The notes beneath the pieces were generated by a model, which was not told the DNA's origin, ran no database searches, and saw only the letters and a program-made list of their open reading frames with translations. This document shows positions 34,111 through 45,960 of a DNA stretch of 64,000 nucleotides, piece after piece (the first letter of the stretch is position 1; every line of letters begins with the position of its first letter). Both the position numbers and the translations under genes were made by a program. Source of the stretch: Pipra filicauda (lineage: Eukaryota; Chordata; Aves; Passeriformes; Pipridae); the NCBI RefSeq assembly GCF_003945595.2, contig NW_024104769.1, forward strand, positions 1-64,000, given 5' to 3'.

Positions 34111-35136
34111 GAGGAGGGAGCTCCAAGCAGAATCCAAGGCAAAGGCACGAATCAGATGTACAAATTACTTGCTAGCCAAGATTTTGGCAGAGATGCTGAA
34201 AGATTTGTGTACTTGGTGCCATTTCAGGCCGAATTTCCCAGAGAAGGACCCCGGCTGGTTAACAGGGAGTTAAACAAGGCTTAATAAAGGCAAATAGTTA
34301 ACAGGTAATGGATTGCTGAATCCTCAGCCAATGAGCCAGTGCTCAGCTCATGTCTGTGGCCACCAGCAGCAGCATCTACTGATGGATTTATCCCAATCTA
34401 CCACTAATATCTGCAATATGCTTCTAACATCTGCTAACCACTTATTAACTCTATACAGACTCCTGAAGAGCTATCAATAAACCTAACTTTAATAAGAAGG
34501 GTGACCCCTTTGCCAGCATCAGGACAGAAATGTCATTCAATCAACTTTTCAAGCTGGGCTGTTTTCCTCTGCCAGAAACCTCCCGGGAGCATCAGGCAGG
34601 ACCAGAGCAGCACGTTCAAGGTCAGAGAGTCCTCAACCAGCCTTGTCCTTGGGACTGCAAAGCCCCTGCCCCAAACTTCAAAGCAGTAACACATATCAGG
34701 CTGCATATTCCTCCTTTTAGCTCCTCCGTGGCCACTACACAGTTGATATTCACCTTTCAACCATAAAAAAAAAAAAAAGTTCATAATGAGATCAAGCGCA
34801 GTGACCTCATTCTGCATGCACCAGCTTCACGTGTTGGAGCAGATATTTTACTCTTCACAGATGAGAGGTGAAAAGCGTGTATTTAGAGGAGGCACCACAG
34901 TGAGAGCCGTGGGGAAGGACAGCACAGAAGTCAGATTTCTTTTCCCTGAAGGAAGCCATCCTTCTCCTCAACCTGCTCACCTGCACGGAGAGCACGCACG
35001 GGGAGGAGGAAACAGGACAGAACCCTGCTGCCTTCTCCCCACCCTGGTCCCTCCCTGGCACCCTGCGTGCCAGCACGTCTCCATCACACCATGCTAACAT
35101 TCCAGGTGGCTCCTTGCACGCCTGCAGGACACTCCC
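34111..35136. other. Unique noncoding DNA, no gene seen
   Basis: Mixed DNA. A run of 14 A lies at 34765-34778. No recognisable repeats. Frames up to about 103 codons are not gene-like. Confidence 0.5.
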
Positions 35137-35188
35137 CATTGCACAGCCGGGGAAACTGAGGCAGGTCAGGTCACAGTGGCCAGGTTTC
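35137..35188 (-). mobile_element. MIR-like fragment, minus orientation
   Basis: CATTGCACAGCCGGGGAAACTGAGGCAGGTCAGGTCACAGTGGCC matches the antisense MIR core (TTTACAGATGGGGAAACTGAGGCA...AGGTCACA) with small gaps. About 50 bp only. Confidence 0.6.
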
Positions 35189-35519
35189 CACTGCCTTTGG
35201 GAGCTGTGCTGCTTCCAGCTCAGCTCTCAAGGTCAGACCGTGTGCATCAGCAGCACTCACACATTCTGCAGGCACGGAGGGGCTTGCAAGCCAAGGCCCA
35301 ACTCCTCCGCCAACACGAGCCCCACACAATCTGCAAGCCAATGCATTTTGGTTCCAGCAGAAGTTTGAGTCCCACACTAACACAACTGTGCCCCATCGTG
35401 TCCAAAGCGGACCCTACGCCAGCTCACGGAGCGCACACCCCATTTGCCCATCGCTGCTCCTTCCAAAATAAACAGGTTTATGGTCACGCCGCTGTTCCAT
35501 CGGTCCAAGACGAGCTGCT

Positions 35520-36010
35520 CTCATGGAAAAACCCAACCTGCACCACGGCCAGCGCCACCACCTCGCGCTCCACGCGCCGGCTGCGGATCTGTCGCCCGTT
35601 TCAAGAGCCACTTTCTGCATCCCAACCATCCAACACGACTCTGCCAACCTCTACCACCTGTTCTGCTCTGGCCTTCGCCGCTGCAGCCCTCGGCAGTCAG
35701 CGAACGCCCTGGTATGGCGTGGATCCTTCCAGAGAACGGCGGGGCTTGCGGCCTCCGCGGCGGCACCGTCGGGCACGGCTGGCTGGGATGCAAATGCATC
35801 CCACACCGCTGCGCCGGGTAATGGCCATTGCAGCACAAAATTAACGGTGCATCTGCTCCTCGCTGCAGACGCCGCAGAGAGTGGGCTGTAATTTCGTCTC
35901 CGATCCCCCAAATAATGTTTGTTGTCGTGCTGTAATCTTGGCAATCAATGTAACAGCTGAACAGATCGTTTCGGCTGAAATATTTGCTAAACACGCTAAG
36001 ACCTTGAAAC
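35520..36010. promoter_or_regulatory. CpG-rich block with octamer palindrome running into candidate element
   Basis: CpG density is high from 35535 to 35880. At 35784-35803 a perfect 9-bp-arm palindrome (TGGGATGCA-AA-TGCATCCCA) contains the POU octamer ATGCAAAT (35788-35795). The right part (35881-36010) becomes AT-rich and complex with retained CpGs (CAATCAATGTAACAGC, GATCGTTTCGGC). Overlapping frames of 222 (plus), 125, 122 (plus) and 164 (minus) codons occupy the same DNA and share no recognisable domain, so I consider them artefacts of GC content. Confidence 0.42.
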
Positions 36011-38205
36011 CACACCTCAGCGTGTGCGCATTGTGTGTGGAATTACACAGTGAACTAAATAAGGGTTGGGAGGGGGGGAGAATGGGGAGAGCTGCCAGCC
36101 AATTAAATCACAAAAACAACAAAGAAAAAAAATAAAACAAACCAAACAACTTCGTGTGGTTTTTCTCCGGCACCTTTCACGTCTTACTTCCTGTAAACCA
36201 GGCAAAACAAAAAGCTTCGAGCACTCTTTGGAGCACACGGGCCATCCAAGACCTATCCCCCCTGAAATGTGTATGCAAGGCTCTCAGAAGCGGAATTTAA
36301 TGGTCACAGAAATCAATTGGCCAAACCAGCTACACGCATATTAACCTCCTGGTGTCCCTCTCACCGAGTGCTGCCTTCACTCATCCAGCTATAAATAGGC
36401 TAAGCCACAAAATGTTTTCATTTGGGGAATTTAGCACGAGCTGCTTTTTGGTTTCTGTGTTTAACCTGCTCGAAATGCCAGCCTGGGAAATGAAAGCAGC
36501 AGATTAGTGAAGACAAAGCCGCAGGTGACCGGGTTACACACATGGCCATGCTACCAACCACCTGCATGCCCTTCTGCAAGTCATGGCACTCCGATATTTC
36601 CCTTTTTCCCCTCCAAGAGCTGTGTTTATTGCAAACTAAACTTTCTGAAAGACTCTGACTGCCTGTGCATGGATACAACAGTTAGGCTGCAGGACCCTGA
36701 CTTTGGCCGGGGTCCCCAGGCTTTAATGTCACATCTACCTGAAATAATACAAGGTCTTTGGGGACAAGACAGAAAAGTTGGTCTTTTTTGGGGCAAATTC
36801 TTATGTTTCCAAGGCTTTGATTTCTTCTAGGACTGCAAAGCATTTGTATAAATTAGTGCAGACATCTGATATACATCAAATTTGACAGGCCCAGGGCAAG
36901 TTCAAACTTCTGATCACAACATCCATCACAAGCACTGAGCTATTTATCAACAATTGATTGAAACAAAGAGGGAGAACAAAACCTTTCACTTGAGTAATTG
37001 ATACCTAAGGACTGACAAGAGCAGGTCCATCACCTCCTCCTCAAGGAGGACCCCCCCAAGACTTTGCTCCATTAAAGCACCACCAAATGTGGATCTCCAG
37101 GGCACCACAAAAGGGGTAAAACCATCTCAAGCTCCCCTTTTTCTCCCCCAGCCATAACCCTGTAATCCTCTCATGTTAAAGCCTTGATCACCTCAGTAAA
37201 AGAAGTAGATGGAAGAGGTTGGACAGGTAGAGATGTTACTGATGGAAGCGGGGTCTGGCACTCTGGATAAAAGGGGTCACTCTCCTGCTCTGCCACAGCC
37301 TCCTACTGAGACTCCACACAGATCACACAGCCTCCTTGCTCTCATCCCCAGTGGGGCTGGGATCTTCTTTGGGGGTGCTCTGGAGAAAGACTTGCATTTG
37401 CAAGTCTGGGGTGCCAAGAGACGAGAGCAAAACAGGCAAAATCCTTCCACCAAGAACCAAGCAGCCTTTTAATCCTCCCAGCCCTGCAGATCACAGCAGC
37501 TGAATCACAGCACTCTTGACTGGGATTCAAGAGGGAGAATTTGGGGTCGCTGGGCACCTCCACAGCGACCTGCCAGGCTCAATTCCTTGGCTGTGACATC
37601 CCGACCATTTCTAAACATCTCATTCAACGGGGTTTCAACCATCTGCACGGCACGGGGACTTGTCTCCTGCCTGGGTTGCAGATTTGGCTGGGAGAAAACC
37701 AGCAGCAGCCAAGGAGTGAAGCCAAGGGGACAACGGCCCAAAGCCAGGAGAGCCACACCAGCACAGGCCCCCCCTCCACGGCAGAGCTATCCCAGAGACC
37801 ACGAGCCTCCCTCCGGAGAGGAGAGGGAACCGCTTTGCACGTCTTTATCACACCACAGCCTCGGATCCGGCGGCAGGAGCCAACCTGGCCTGCCCGGGTC
37901 CCTCACGGAGACACGAGCCTGCCAACCTGCTGAGAAGCAAACGGCTGCCAGCGCTCCCAGCCTTGGCAGCTCTCCCAAGGTGGAGGAGCAATGGGCTTTC
38001 CCTGGAGGCACCAGGCAGACAAAGGAAGCTCCGTGCTTCCTACAAGACGTGCGTGGCCCTTGCCAGGGGACACGTGTGTCCCCAGCAACTCCCCGTCGGG
38101 GCACAGGGCTCCAAGGGAGCTGGTCCCCAACCCAGCTGCAGCAAGGCTCATGGAAGCCACATGGGCCAACCATGGAAAGAAAGAAAAAAAAATACACATT
38201 GTTTT
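36011..38205. other. Unique noncoding DNA with chance ORFs
   Basis: Mixed DNA. Around 37587-38243 a 218-codon plus frame overlaps three other plus frames and two minus frames (136 and 98 codons), and its end is made of Lys codons from the A-rich tract. No domain is recognised. A modest CpG cluster lies at 37820-37920. Confidence 0.5.
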
Positions 38206-38770
38206 CTTTAAAAAAAAAAAAAAAAATTAAAAAATTAATTTAGTAATTTTCCACACATTTGCTAATTACTCATCAGCTTTTCTAATGAAGGTGCTGCGCC
38301 GGGCACTGGGAGGCTGAGGGAGTTTCTGCTAAAATCAAACGTTGAATAAGCGCGTTTACCAAGGGATAGGCAGCTTCAAAGCTTTCCCTTCCACTTAGAT
38401 TTTAAGCACTTCTACAAAAGAACATTGATTTTGGGTTAAATTGACTGATTTTATTCATAGCTGGTTCATATGGTGTATTCAAAAGACAAATTGTACGAGA
38501 CTGCAAGCTATGGATCAGCACTGATAATTCAGAGTCCTCTTTCCTCTCTTTTTTTTTTTCCCCATTTTTTTTGTTCTAAATATTTTCCATGCTTATAATT
38601 TGCTATTATTTGGCCCCTGCCTGGACAGAAAAGGCATTTTCACAGTATGGGAGCCTCTCTTTGAAGGGAGGGTATTATATTTTAATGCCAATTACAACAG
38701 AAATAGGAATCAGACATCCCTGCAACCCTTAAGAGCTCCTGCATCACAAATGGCCTATTTGGGGAGGGGA
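38206..38770. promoter_or_regulatory. AT-rich candidate conserved noncoding block
   Basis: After an A17 run (38210-38226), about 500 bp of AT-rich complex sequence follows, with homeodomain words (TTAATTTAGTAATTTTCC near 38236, TGCTAATTACTCATC near 38260), CpGs at 38297-38301 and 38338-38355, a T-rich run at 38549-38573, and ATAATTTGCTATTATTTGG near 38594. The first 200 bp, with its CpGs, is the more convincing part. Confidence 0.35.
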
Positions 38771-39309
38771 TGTGTGTTTTGTTCATAGATATTATATTTA
38801 TGCAGAGAGTTTATTGACTCCAATTTAGCTGAAATATACAATAAGCATGTGTATCAAGCACTAAACACTTGTGACAAAGATCAGCTCTCATCCCTCAGGT
38901 GCACTGCTGTAGCTGTTAAGAGAAGTGCTATATGAATGCTCTTTAAAAATATCACCTGCCAGGGGTGTTTAAGCACATTAGGCACACACAGCAAGCCTGG
39001 GAGATGCTGCCAGGTGCCTTCAGACATGGAAAAGGGGGCATCAGCTTCTACCACCCCAGTGCAGGTCACCATAAAGGTCCCGAAACATAATTCCAGGCTG
39101 CCTTCAGCACACACACAGCTGGCCAGCTGCAAACCAAAGCACAGCCACAACACCTTATCCCAAGCCTGGGCAGCCTGACTGCTGTGACTGGGGCTGCCCT
39201 TGGAAAGGGGGATGCTAAAAGCCACCAGCGAGAGGAATTCAAGGGGGAATTGTTTGCAATTTTTTGAGGCATGAAGGTATCAGCTGCTAAATTAACAGCT
39301 GCATCATCA
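38771..39309. other. Unique noncoding DNA, no gene seen
   Basis: AT-leaning, then mixed sequence. A 114-codon minus frame has no recognisable product. Confidence 0.45.
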
Positions 39310-39735
39310 CCCACAGGATCAGTAAGGTTGGAAAAGGCCTCCAGGATCATCCAGTCCACCCTGTGCCCCATCCCCACCTTGTCCCCCAGCCCAGAGCACT
39401 GAGTGCCACATCCAGTTGTTCCTTGAACATCTCCAGGGGTGGGGACTCCACCACCTCCCTGGGCAGCCCCTTCCAATGCCTGACAACCCTTTCCATGAAG
39501 AAATTCCTCCTGATGTCCAACCCAACCCTCCCCAGGCACAGCTTGAGGCTGTTTCCTCTTGTCCTGGGAGCAGGGCCCCATCCCCACCCAGCTCCCCCCC
39601 TCCTGTCAGAGAGTTGTAGAGAGCAAAAAACTCCCTCCCTGAGCCTCCTTTGCTCCAAGCTGAGCCCCCCAGCTCCCTCAGCTGCTTCTCATAGGACTTT
39701 CTAGTTCCTCCTCATTAAACTTGGTTCCATTGCAC
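39310..39735 (-). mobile_element. CR1 LINE 3' fragment, minus orientation
   Basis: The reversed 3' end begins at 39310 (GATCAGTAAGGTTGGAAAAGG, ATCATCCAGTCCA). The 3' untranslated region and the ORF2 C-terminal remnant follow, including antisense of the conserved FFME-type and SLEVFK-type parts (39420-39520) and a CTCCTGTCAGAGAGTTG part near 39601. The minus-strand frames of 173, 103 and 68 codons here are the relic of ORF2's C-terminus in broken phase. Confidence 0.9.
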
Positions 39736-40830
39736 CTTTCCTTGCAGCAGCAATGCAAACACAAAATAGCAAAATCCCTCCACCTCCACGTCAAGAAAGG
39801 CCACAGGACTTTTTTTTTTAACTAGGAGGAAAGGAAACCTAAACTATCAGAAATCTTCCTCTAAAAAAACCCAAATATTTGGTGACCCCAAACAATTCTT
39901 GTGTTGAATCCACTGAATTGTTTCAGGAAGGGGAAGAATTTAACAACTTCAAGATGCTGAAGCATGAAAACATGCAGAGCATTCAGTTCAAAGGCCTGTC
40001 ACAGAGTTTCCTTCTGTTTTATTCAAACCCTTTGGGAATATATTTAAATAAATGAAATCAAAACAGAACAGTGGGGTTTGCAGGGGGAGGGGCTGAGCTT
40101 TCTACCCCTCCTTTGTTTTTTTTAAAGGAATTTTGCCATCCAGCAAATGAGCAAAGAAATGTGTTATTCACCAAGTCTTCTCCATGCACAAAATAATAAC
40201 AACAACTAAACAGATACAAGGAGAAAGAACTGCATCAATCTGAGCAGATAATGAGAGCCTGGTGGTGATGAACTAAGGGGGATGGAGGACAAACCACCAC
40301 TGAGAACTGGTGTAGAGACCAGGACTCAGCTTTGTGCCACTGCACATGCTCCCAGCAGATACTGAGGAATTAGGGACGGCTCCCACAGCAACTGGAAATC
40401 CAGATTAGCATTTCCAATGAACCTGTTCATGTCACACCCCAAACACAAAGGAAAAGAGGGGGGAGAAGGCACAGAGTGCAGAGAAACGCTGCTCCTTTAG
40501 CTGGATTTTGTACTGATCTGAAATTACAGAAACAGATACCTTAAAAAAAACAAAAAACAAACCCAAACCATCCCAAATCTCTCTGTATTTCAAATATTAT
40601 CAGAATCTCAGCAGCCAACCACTACCACTACCTACCACACACAGCAGCCACAACACAGGAGATGGGATCTGGACCAACCTGGGAGCAGCGACACCTTCCT
40701 TTTCCCCCTCCATGAAGTCAATCTCTGGAGCAACTCCTCTTCCCCAAGAGCCTAAACCCCACAATCCCTTCCCAACACATCTGCAGTTTGTTTGCAGCCA
40801 GGGATGCCAGGCACGTCTGGAAGGCTCCTC
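39736..40830. other. Unique noncoding DNA, no gene seen
   Basis: AT-leaning to mixed sequence without recognisable gene or repeat; short A- and T-runs only (for example 39811-39819, 40542-40560). Confidence 0.5.
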
Positions 40831-40980
40831 CGTTATCATTTCGGGGCATCCGATGCCGCTAATTGATACGCCGTTAACGCTCTCATTTACTCAGCAGCAA
40901 GCTCGAGCGTTGATAATTGATGGATTGGTTTGCCTTTGATGATCTGCAAAATTAAAAGCTCCAACCCTTCAAGATTGTGA
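40831..40980. promoter_or_regulatory. Candidate regulatory element with paired homeodomain sites and palindromes
   Basis: Within 90 bp there are two identical TAATTGAT words (40860-40867 and 40914-40921), the palindrome CGTTAACG (40872-40879), a small GGCATC-C-GATGCC hairpin (40845-40857), and eight or more retained CpGs in an otherwise AT-rich context. That concentration is unusual for neutral bird DNA and fits a compact homeodomain-bound element. Confidence 0.45.
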
Positions 40981-41720
40981 GTATGCCACGTGAGACCCTG
41001 CAAGCTCTCAAGCCCAAGCACGAAGGAAAGGCACTCAGGACAGAGCAGGACCGGACCTTAATTCAACAGCCCCCATGACTTGGTGTAGCTGTTTCCATTA
41101 AGATGGATTTAATTGTGGCTTTTTATTTTATTATTGTCAAATGAAATGAAATTAGGAGGAAAGAGATGCTGGTCTTCCAAGGAAGATCTGTATTTCCAGT
41201 CCCAGAGAGCTTTAACTTCTGGGAGAGGGCAGACAGACAAGAAATTTCAACAATACATCTCTTTTCTGCTCCTTTTCATTAAAAATGCTTACTGCAAAAA
41301 AACCACAAAGGCAAGGGGACTGCAGGCATGGCACTGTTCTGTGCCAGTCTCTGCAGTGCCTTCCTCTCACACCCAGTTTCACTACGCTTTTCTGAAAGGA
41401 TTTGCTTTATTGCAGCCCAGCCTTCCCAGGAAACATCTTGGAGAACATCAAGTGAAATGCACACCAGTACTTTTTCTCCCAGCACGTTCAACAAGCTGAA
41501 TGGTTGCTTACAGAGAAGGGAAGAATATCTGGCCACACTGACATTAATGAAAACAGGATTTCTCTGATCATTTTTTACAGATTTCCGACCCACACGTCAG
41601 CAACATCCCATTCATGAGGTCAAGGAGACGAACACTTGAAGGATGACAGTGGTATGGCTCCTCCCAGACATGCAGTCAGTCAATCCATACTTTCTCTCAA
41701 TGTACTATTGCTTCCTCAGA
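40981..41720. other. Unique noncoding DNA, no gene seen
   Basis: Mixed AT-leaning sequence. A 128-codon plus frame (41113-41499) and a 104-codon minus frame overlap without recognisable products. Confidence 0.45.
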
Positions 41721-41800
41721 AATAACTCCCCCATTTGCAAACGGTGATTAGCGCTCTAATCTCGGCATAATTAGTCTTGCCTCTCAAATCACACAGAAAA
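41721..41800. promoter_or_regulatory. Short candidate element
   Basis: CAAACGGTGATTAGCGCTCTAATCTCGGCATAATTAGTC (41738-41776) has two ATTA-type cores facing each other around AGCGCT, plus three CpGs. This resembles a paired homeodomain site. Confidence 0.35.
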
Positions 41801-42039
41801 AGAAAGAAAGAGAAAGGGGAAGAGCAATGAGGAGTCGATGTCCCACTGTCACAGCACCATTTCAGAGCCAGCTGCCTACCAGACAAGTCAGGACAGCAGC
41901 TCTGTCCACCTGTTTGGGAACAATGTCACAGGAACTGAGGAGGACACTGGCCATCTGCATATATTCACCTCATTACTGTCTCACCAGCTCAAGTCACCGT
42001 GGCTTATCAGGTTTTAAGACACATCAAGGTCATTGCGAC

Positions 42040-42175
42040 CAAAGTTCTCCTATTCACATCCCAGAATTCGTTCTAGCTTATTCCTATCTGGATACTCATA
42101 TTATTGCCATTAAATTATGATAATTTAAGCATCCTGCATTCTGGGCAAAGCAGACAGAGATACCCAGTCAGGATT
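42040..42175. promoter_or_regulatory. Short AT-rich candidate element
   Basis: Complex AT-rich sequence (CCATTAAATTATGATAATTTAAGCATCC at 42106-42133) preceded by GAATTCGTTC. Several overlapping ATTA cores. Weak candidate. Confidence 0.28.
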
Positions 42176-43102
42176 CCTGCCAGAAACACTGGCTGGCTGC
42201 ACCTCCTGAGTATCTCTTAATTATCTCTTTCTCTTTCTGGTGGGGAAAGGTCTGAGCTCAGGTGAGTGCTCCCTGCTCTCCTTCTATTTGATTCAATTCT
42301 ACGGCTCATGAAATATGCTCCTGCTTCCTTCGAAGGACAAATGAAATGAAACAGCCTCTTGGAAGGAGACAAACGACAGAGGATACGGGTGAAGACATAA
42401 TTCAAGACACTTTGGGAAAGTCAGATGGTGGTTTTGAAAGGTACTCAAGGAATTAATCCAGGAATGAAAGAAACAGGGAAATACGTCAATGAATTCACTG
42501 CAGCACTGCGTGGACCTGTGACTGAAGTCAGCTGCAAGGAGTGCCCAGGGGAGGCTGAAAGGCACAATGGACTCTGTATTTTAAAAAAAACAGGGGCTGA
42601 AAGGTGGATTTTCCATGCACAGAGTGAGGATGTAAAATGGGAATGGCACTGAGGGGGTGGGCAAGAGCAAGAGCCATCAGGATTCACCCCTTCTCCCTTT
42701 GAGCCCCACCCTGGGTCTGAAGGGAGGTGCCTTGGATGGTGGTGGTTGGCAGCACTACATGCACCTGCCTAACAGCAACTACAAAGGCCTGTGATGTGTC
42801 TTCAAGGACATGCAGGTAGATGGGGCATGAAAAAGGGGATCTCTATGAAGCAGGAAAAGACACCCAGGCACTCAGCAGCACAGGTGCTGCAAGGCTGACA
42901 GGAGAAAGCAAAAGAAATTTGGCAACCATCACCCATGGAAAAGTCCTCCACAAGCATTAAAACCATCATTGTGAAGGAGGAAGAAGCAACACCTGGGGTC
43001 AACATTGGCCAAAACTTGTCACTAGAGACCCCTAGAGACACTGGACTCTCCCCAGGGCCAGAAGTAGGTCATCCCCACCAGCACAGAGCAGCAGCCAAAC
43101 AC
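42176..43102. other. Unique noncoding DNA, no gene seen
   Basis: Mixed sequence without recognisable gene or repeat. Confidence 0.5.
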
Positions 43103-43268
43103 AGAATCATGGAATGGCTTGGGTTGGAAGGGACCTTAAAGCTCACCTCTTCCCATGCCCCTGCCATGGGCAGAGACACCTCCCACTAGCCCAGGTTGCT
43201 TCAAGCCCTGTCCAACCTGGCCTTGGACACTTCCAGGGATGGGGCAGCCACAGCTTCTCTGGGCTCAT
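43103..43268 (-). mobile_element. CR1 LINE 3' terminus, minus orientation
   Basis: AGAATCATGGAATGGCTTGGGTTGGAAGGGACCTTAAAG at 43103-43141 is the reversed CR1 terminus. The next 125 bp carries the subfamily block with TGGGCAGAGACACCTCCCACTAG and CAACCTGGCCTTGGACACTTCCAGGGATGGGGCAGCC. It stops at about 43268. The same subfamily occurs at 49290-49697 in the other orientation. Confidence 0.92.
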
Positions 43269-44177
43269 TTTAGTGGATACTACTTTAAGCACCCTTTGTT
43301 TGTTCTTAGAGGTTCTCCACAGCCCCAGCAGGGACCAGAGGACGCTTCTTTAAAGCTCCCACGAAGCCGGAGGTAATTAAATACGAGGGGCCTCCCATTG
43401 TCAGCACTGTGCCTCTGTTTTGGCAGCCAGCTCCAGCAGAGCAGAAGAGGGAAGATTTGATTTTAATCACACAGATTTCAGGTTTTATTTTGCTCATTAA
43501 AATTTCTGATAAGGATTTAGTCTGACATTATGCAGCATTTTGGAAGAGGATGTGTGGCAGTGGGGGGGATTGAAATGAACTGCATTTCCTTGTGATGAGA
43601 AGATCTTTTGCCTCCCCACAACAGACACAAGGATATGAGCAGGTGTTATTTCAAAGGGAAAGGATTTGGGGGAAGAGGGGAGCAGGAGAGACTCATCCAC
43701 ACCAAATCAAGGATCTAAGCCCTGGATTATGGAGAAAAAAGGTCCAAAGTCTGAGATTACACACCCCATTTCAGAGCTGCCTCCCAGAAGCCACAGATCG
43801 GATACTCTCCTAAAGCCTTTTCAGGCCCCATCAGAGGGAAACGAACATTTTACACAGCAGAACAAAACCAGAGATTTCCAGAGCCTCCCAACCTTCCCAC
43901 ACCCCTTAAGAAATTGCTCCAGGAACAGGCTGGCACTCACCACACAGCAGTCTCCTGGTGAGGGGAAAAACGATGGGAGCATGGGAAATGAAATCATCAC
44001 CATTTCACTCCTTTCTGGAGCAACATCACTTTGGTGAAGAGGAAGGGGAGGGAGCAATTCACCACTGCCCAAGTGTCTCTTGTTTGCTTGTTGATTAGGA
44101 TCCAGCAATTGCAGGCAATTTGCCTCCTATTCCTTCGGAGAGCTGCACACAAATACTACTTTAACACCTACTAGGTG
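43269..44177. other. Unique noncoding DNA, no gene seen
   Basis: Mixed sequence with a G-run near 43563. Frames up to 123 codons (43666-44037) are not recognisable. Confidence 0.5.
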
Positions 44178-44805
44178 TTATTCATCAAGAACAAGAAGTC
44201 TGCAGGAACCCAAAACCACCTGAGCAAGAAGTAAATTAGCGAGTGTGAGCTTCACCTGGGCTAACCATTGCCAAGCACTTGGATTTGTACCCACGAACAA
44301 GAAAGCATTTTGAAACAAGATGGATTTCTTTGTCCCCAGAGAACGTGTTGTTCTTTTAATAAGCCTTAAACCAACCAAGTTCTGCAGCGGGAATCGTGCA
44401 GGAGATGAGCTTTTAACTGCGGTTCCCTGTGTGCTCTGTGTACCCACCAGCCAGGAGCCAGGCAGGAGATTTGGGGAAGGAGCAGAAATCTGTGAAACAG
44501 ATGGAAACAGAATCCATGAAATACCCAGTAATTCCCACCAAACCAAGGGCAGCCAGAACGACAACACCAAGTACCACTCGGCCAAAACATTTCGAGCACA
44601 TCTGAAGGGCTCCTGCCAAAGGACCACGGAGGTTCCCGGTGCATTTAAACCAGCCCCCAGAGCAATAAAATACCACTGCAAAACAGGTTTCACAGGTTCA
44701 GGGCTGCCAACCACCCCCGAGGCAGCTCTTTGGCACCAGTCCCCTCTTGAGCCTCCCCCTGACAGTGGCTGTGCCACAGCTGTGTGTGCAAGGGGCTGCA
44801 ATTAG
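44178..44805. other. Overlapping long ORFs on both strands, judged noncoding
   Basis: A 207-codon minus frame (44178-44801) and a 161-codon plus frame (44320-44805) overlap almost fully. The minus product is Leu/Val/Trp-rich with hydrophobic stretches but no recognisable family. The plus product is polar. No CpG island, splice sites or polyadenylation signal frame either. A real single-exon gene cannot be fully excluded, but chance is the simpler explanation. Confidence 0.35.
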
Positions 44806-45359
44806 AACACAGACAAAACAATGCAAAGGAAAACGTTCATTTATCTTTAACTTTTTCTAATGGGAATCAGGAGCTGCGAATGAGCAGGAGCTCACATCTT
44901 AAGTCACATCCTAAGTGCAGTCGTGTCTCAAGGGCCCCAGAAATTCCTCCTGGGTGCCAGTAAGGGATTTGATTTAATGTGCCAGCTTCAACACACCACT
45001 ACCCAGCACTGCATCAGTCCTTCCCAGCACGCTGCTGGCAGCGAGTCCCCAAATCCTACCCCAGCAGAGACAGAACACCCCAAGCAGCAGCAAAGGCCTC
45101 ACGTTCATCATTCTTTGCAGCTCCATCCATCAGGTGGCCCCGGGGTCCTTCAAGCCCCTCTGGTACCCATTAAGGGAGTCAGTTCTGAGTGAAAAATCAA
45201 TTATAAGGCTTGGGCTGAGACCTGACCTGCCCTAGCAGGATGGCACATCATGGAGGGAAAAACACAGGGGAAAAAAAAAGCCATCTGCATCCATGGAGTG
45301 CCGAGCAGGACCCCAGAGTCACCTCCCCCAGCAGTGAAGGCACCTCTTCTCAGGTGTTG
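44806..45359. other. Unique noncoding DNA, no gene seen
   Basis: Mixed sequence, no recognised structure. Confidence 0.45.
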
Positions 45360-45960
45360 CAACTCATTTATTAGATCTCTCCTCTCTTTTCTCCTCTACC
45401 TCTCACTGTCTTTATTATCTTTTTTTCTCCCCCAAACCAAAGGGAAAAGAAAGAAAAGGAAATCTCTCCACCACAATAGCGTGTCAGGCTCCTATCATTT
45501 TCAAACCCTTCTCTCCCCTCCCTTTCAACTCTCCTTACTTAGCAGAGAATTTTTCTTCATTAAAATTAAGCCTCATTTCAGGCTCATCTTCTTTTCTCCT
45601 TCTCCTTTTCTCCAAATTGAATGAAACGTGATCTCCATCAACCTGGCCTCCCCTCCCTCGGCTCTCGCTTTCAGAACCAAACCTTCCTCACATTAAAAAA
45701 AAAATTTCCCCCCCAGCCATCCTCCCCATCCATCCTCTCCCTCTTCTACTCCTCTGCCAGAAAATCAGCCCCACTGAAGGCAAGTCTTTCTCCCAGGAGC
45801 CTTCACGATCCCCCCTTTCCCTCTCCCCCCCCAACACACCACTTTCAGCTCATTCCCTTTAATTGGGAAGTATTTTCTCCCACATAATGGAATGAGACCT
45901 TCTCCTCTCATTTTCTCACCACCGTTTTTACCTGCCTTAATAATCCTGCTTGCTCTTCTG
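45360..45960 (+). repeat. Pyrimidine-rich low-complexity tract
   Basis: About 600 bp in which the plus strand is strongly biased to C and T (for example 45372-45440, 45580-45615, 45700-45770, 45781-45835), interrupted by one purine-rich insert at 45441-45465. The bias produces the Ser/Leu/Pro-rich frames seen here (124 and 88 codons). No single repeat unit is discernible, so it is imperfect polypyrimidine DNA rather than a microsatellite. Confidence 0.65.

Noticed and set aside
35176..35844. 222-codon plus-strand ORF, longest in the window
   Set aside because: Overlaps three other frames and a 164-codon minus frame in GC-rich DNA; no domain and no gene context.
37587..38243. 218-codon plus-strand ORF
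   Set aside because: Overlaps frames in both strands, ends in Lys codons from an A-rich run, no recognisable family.
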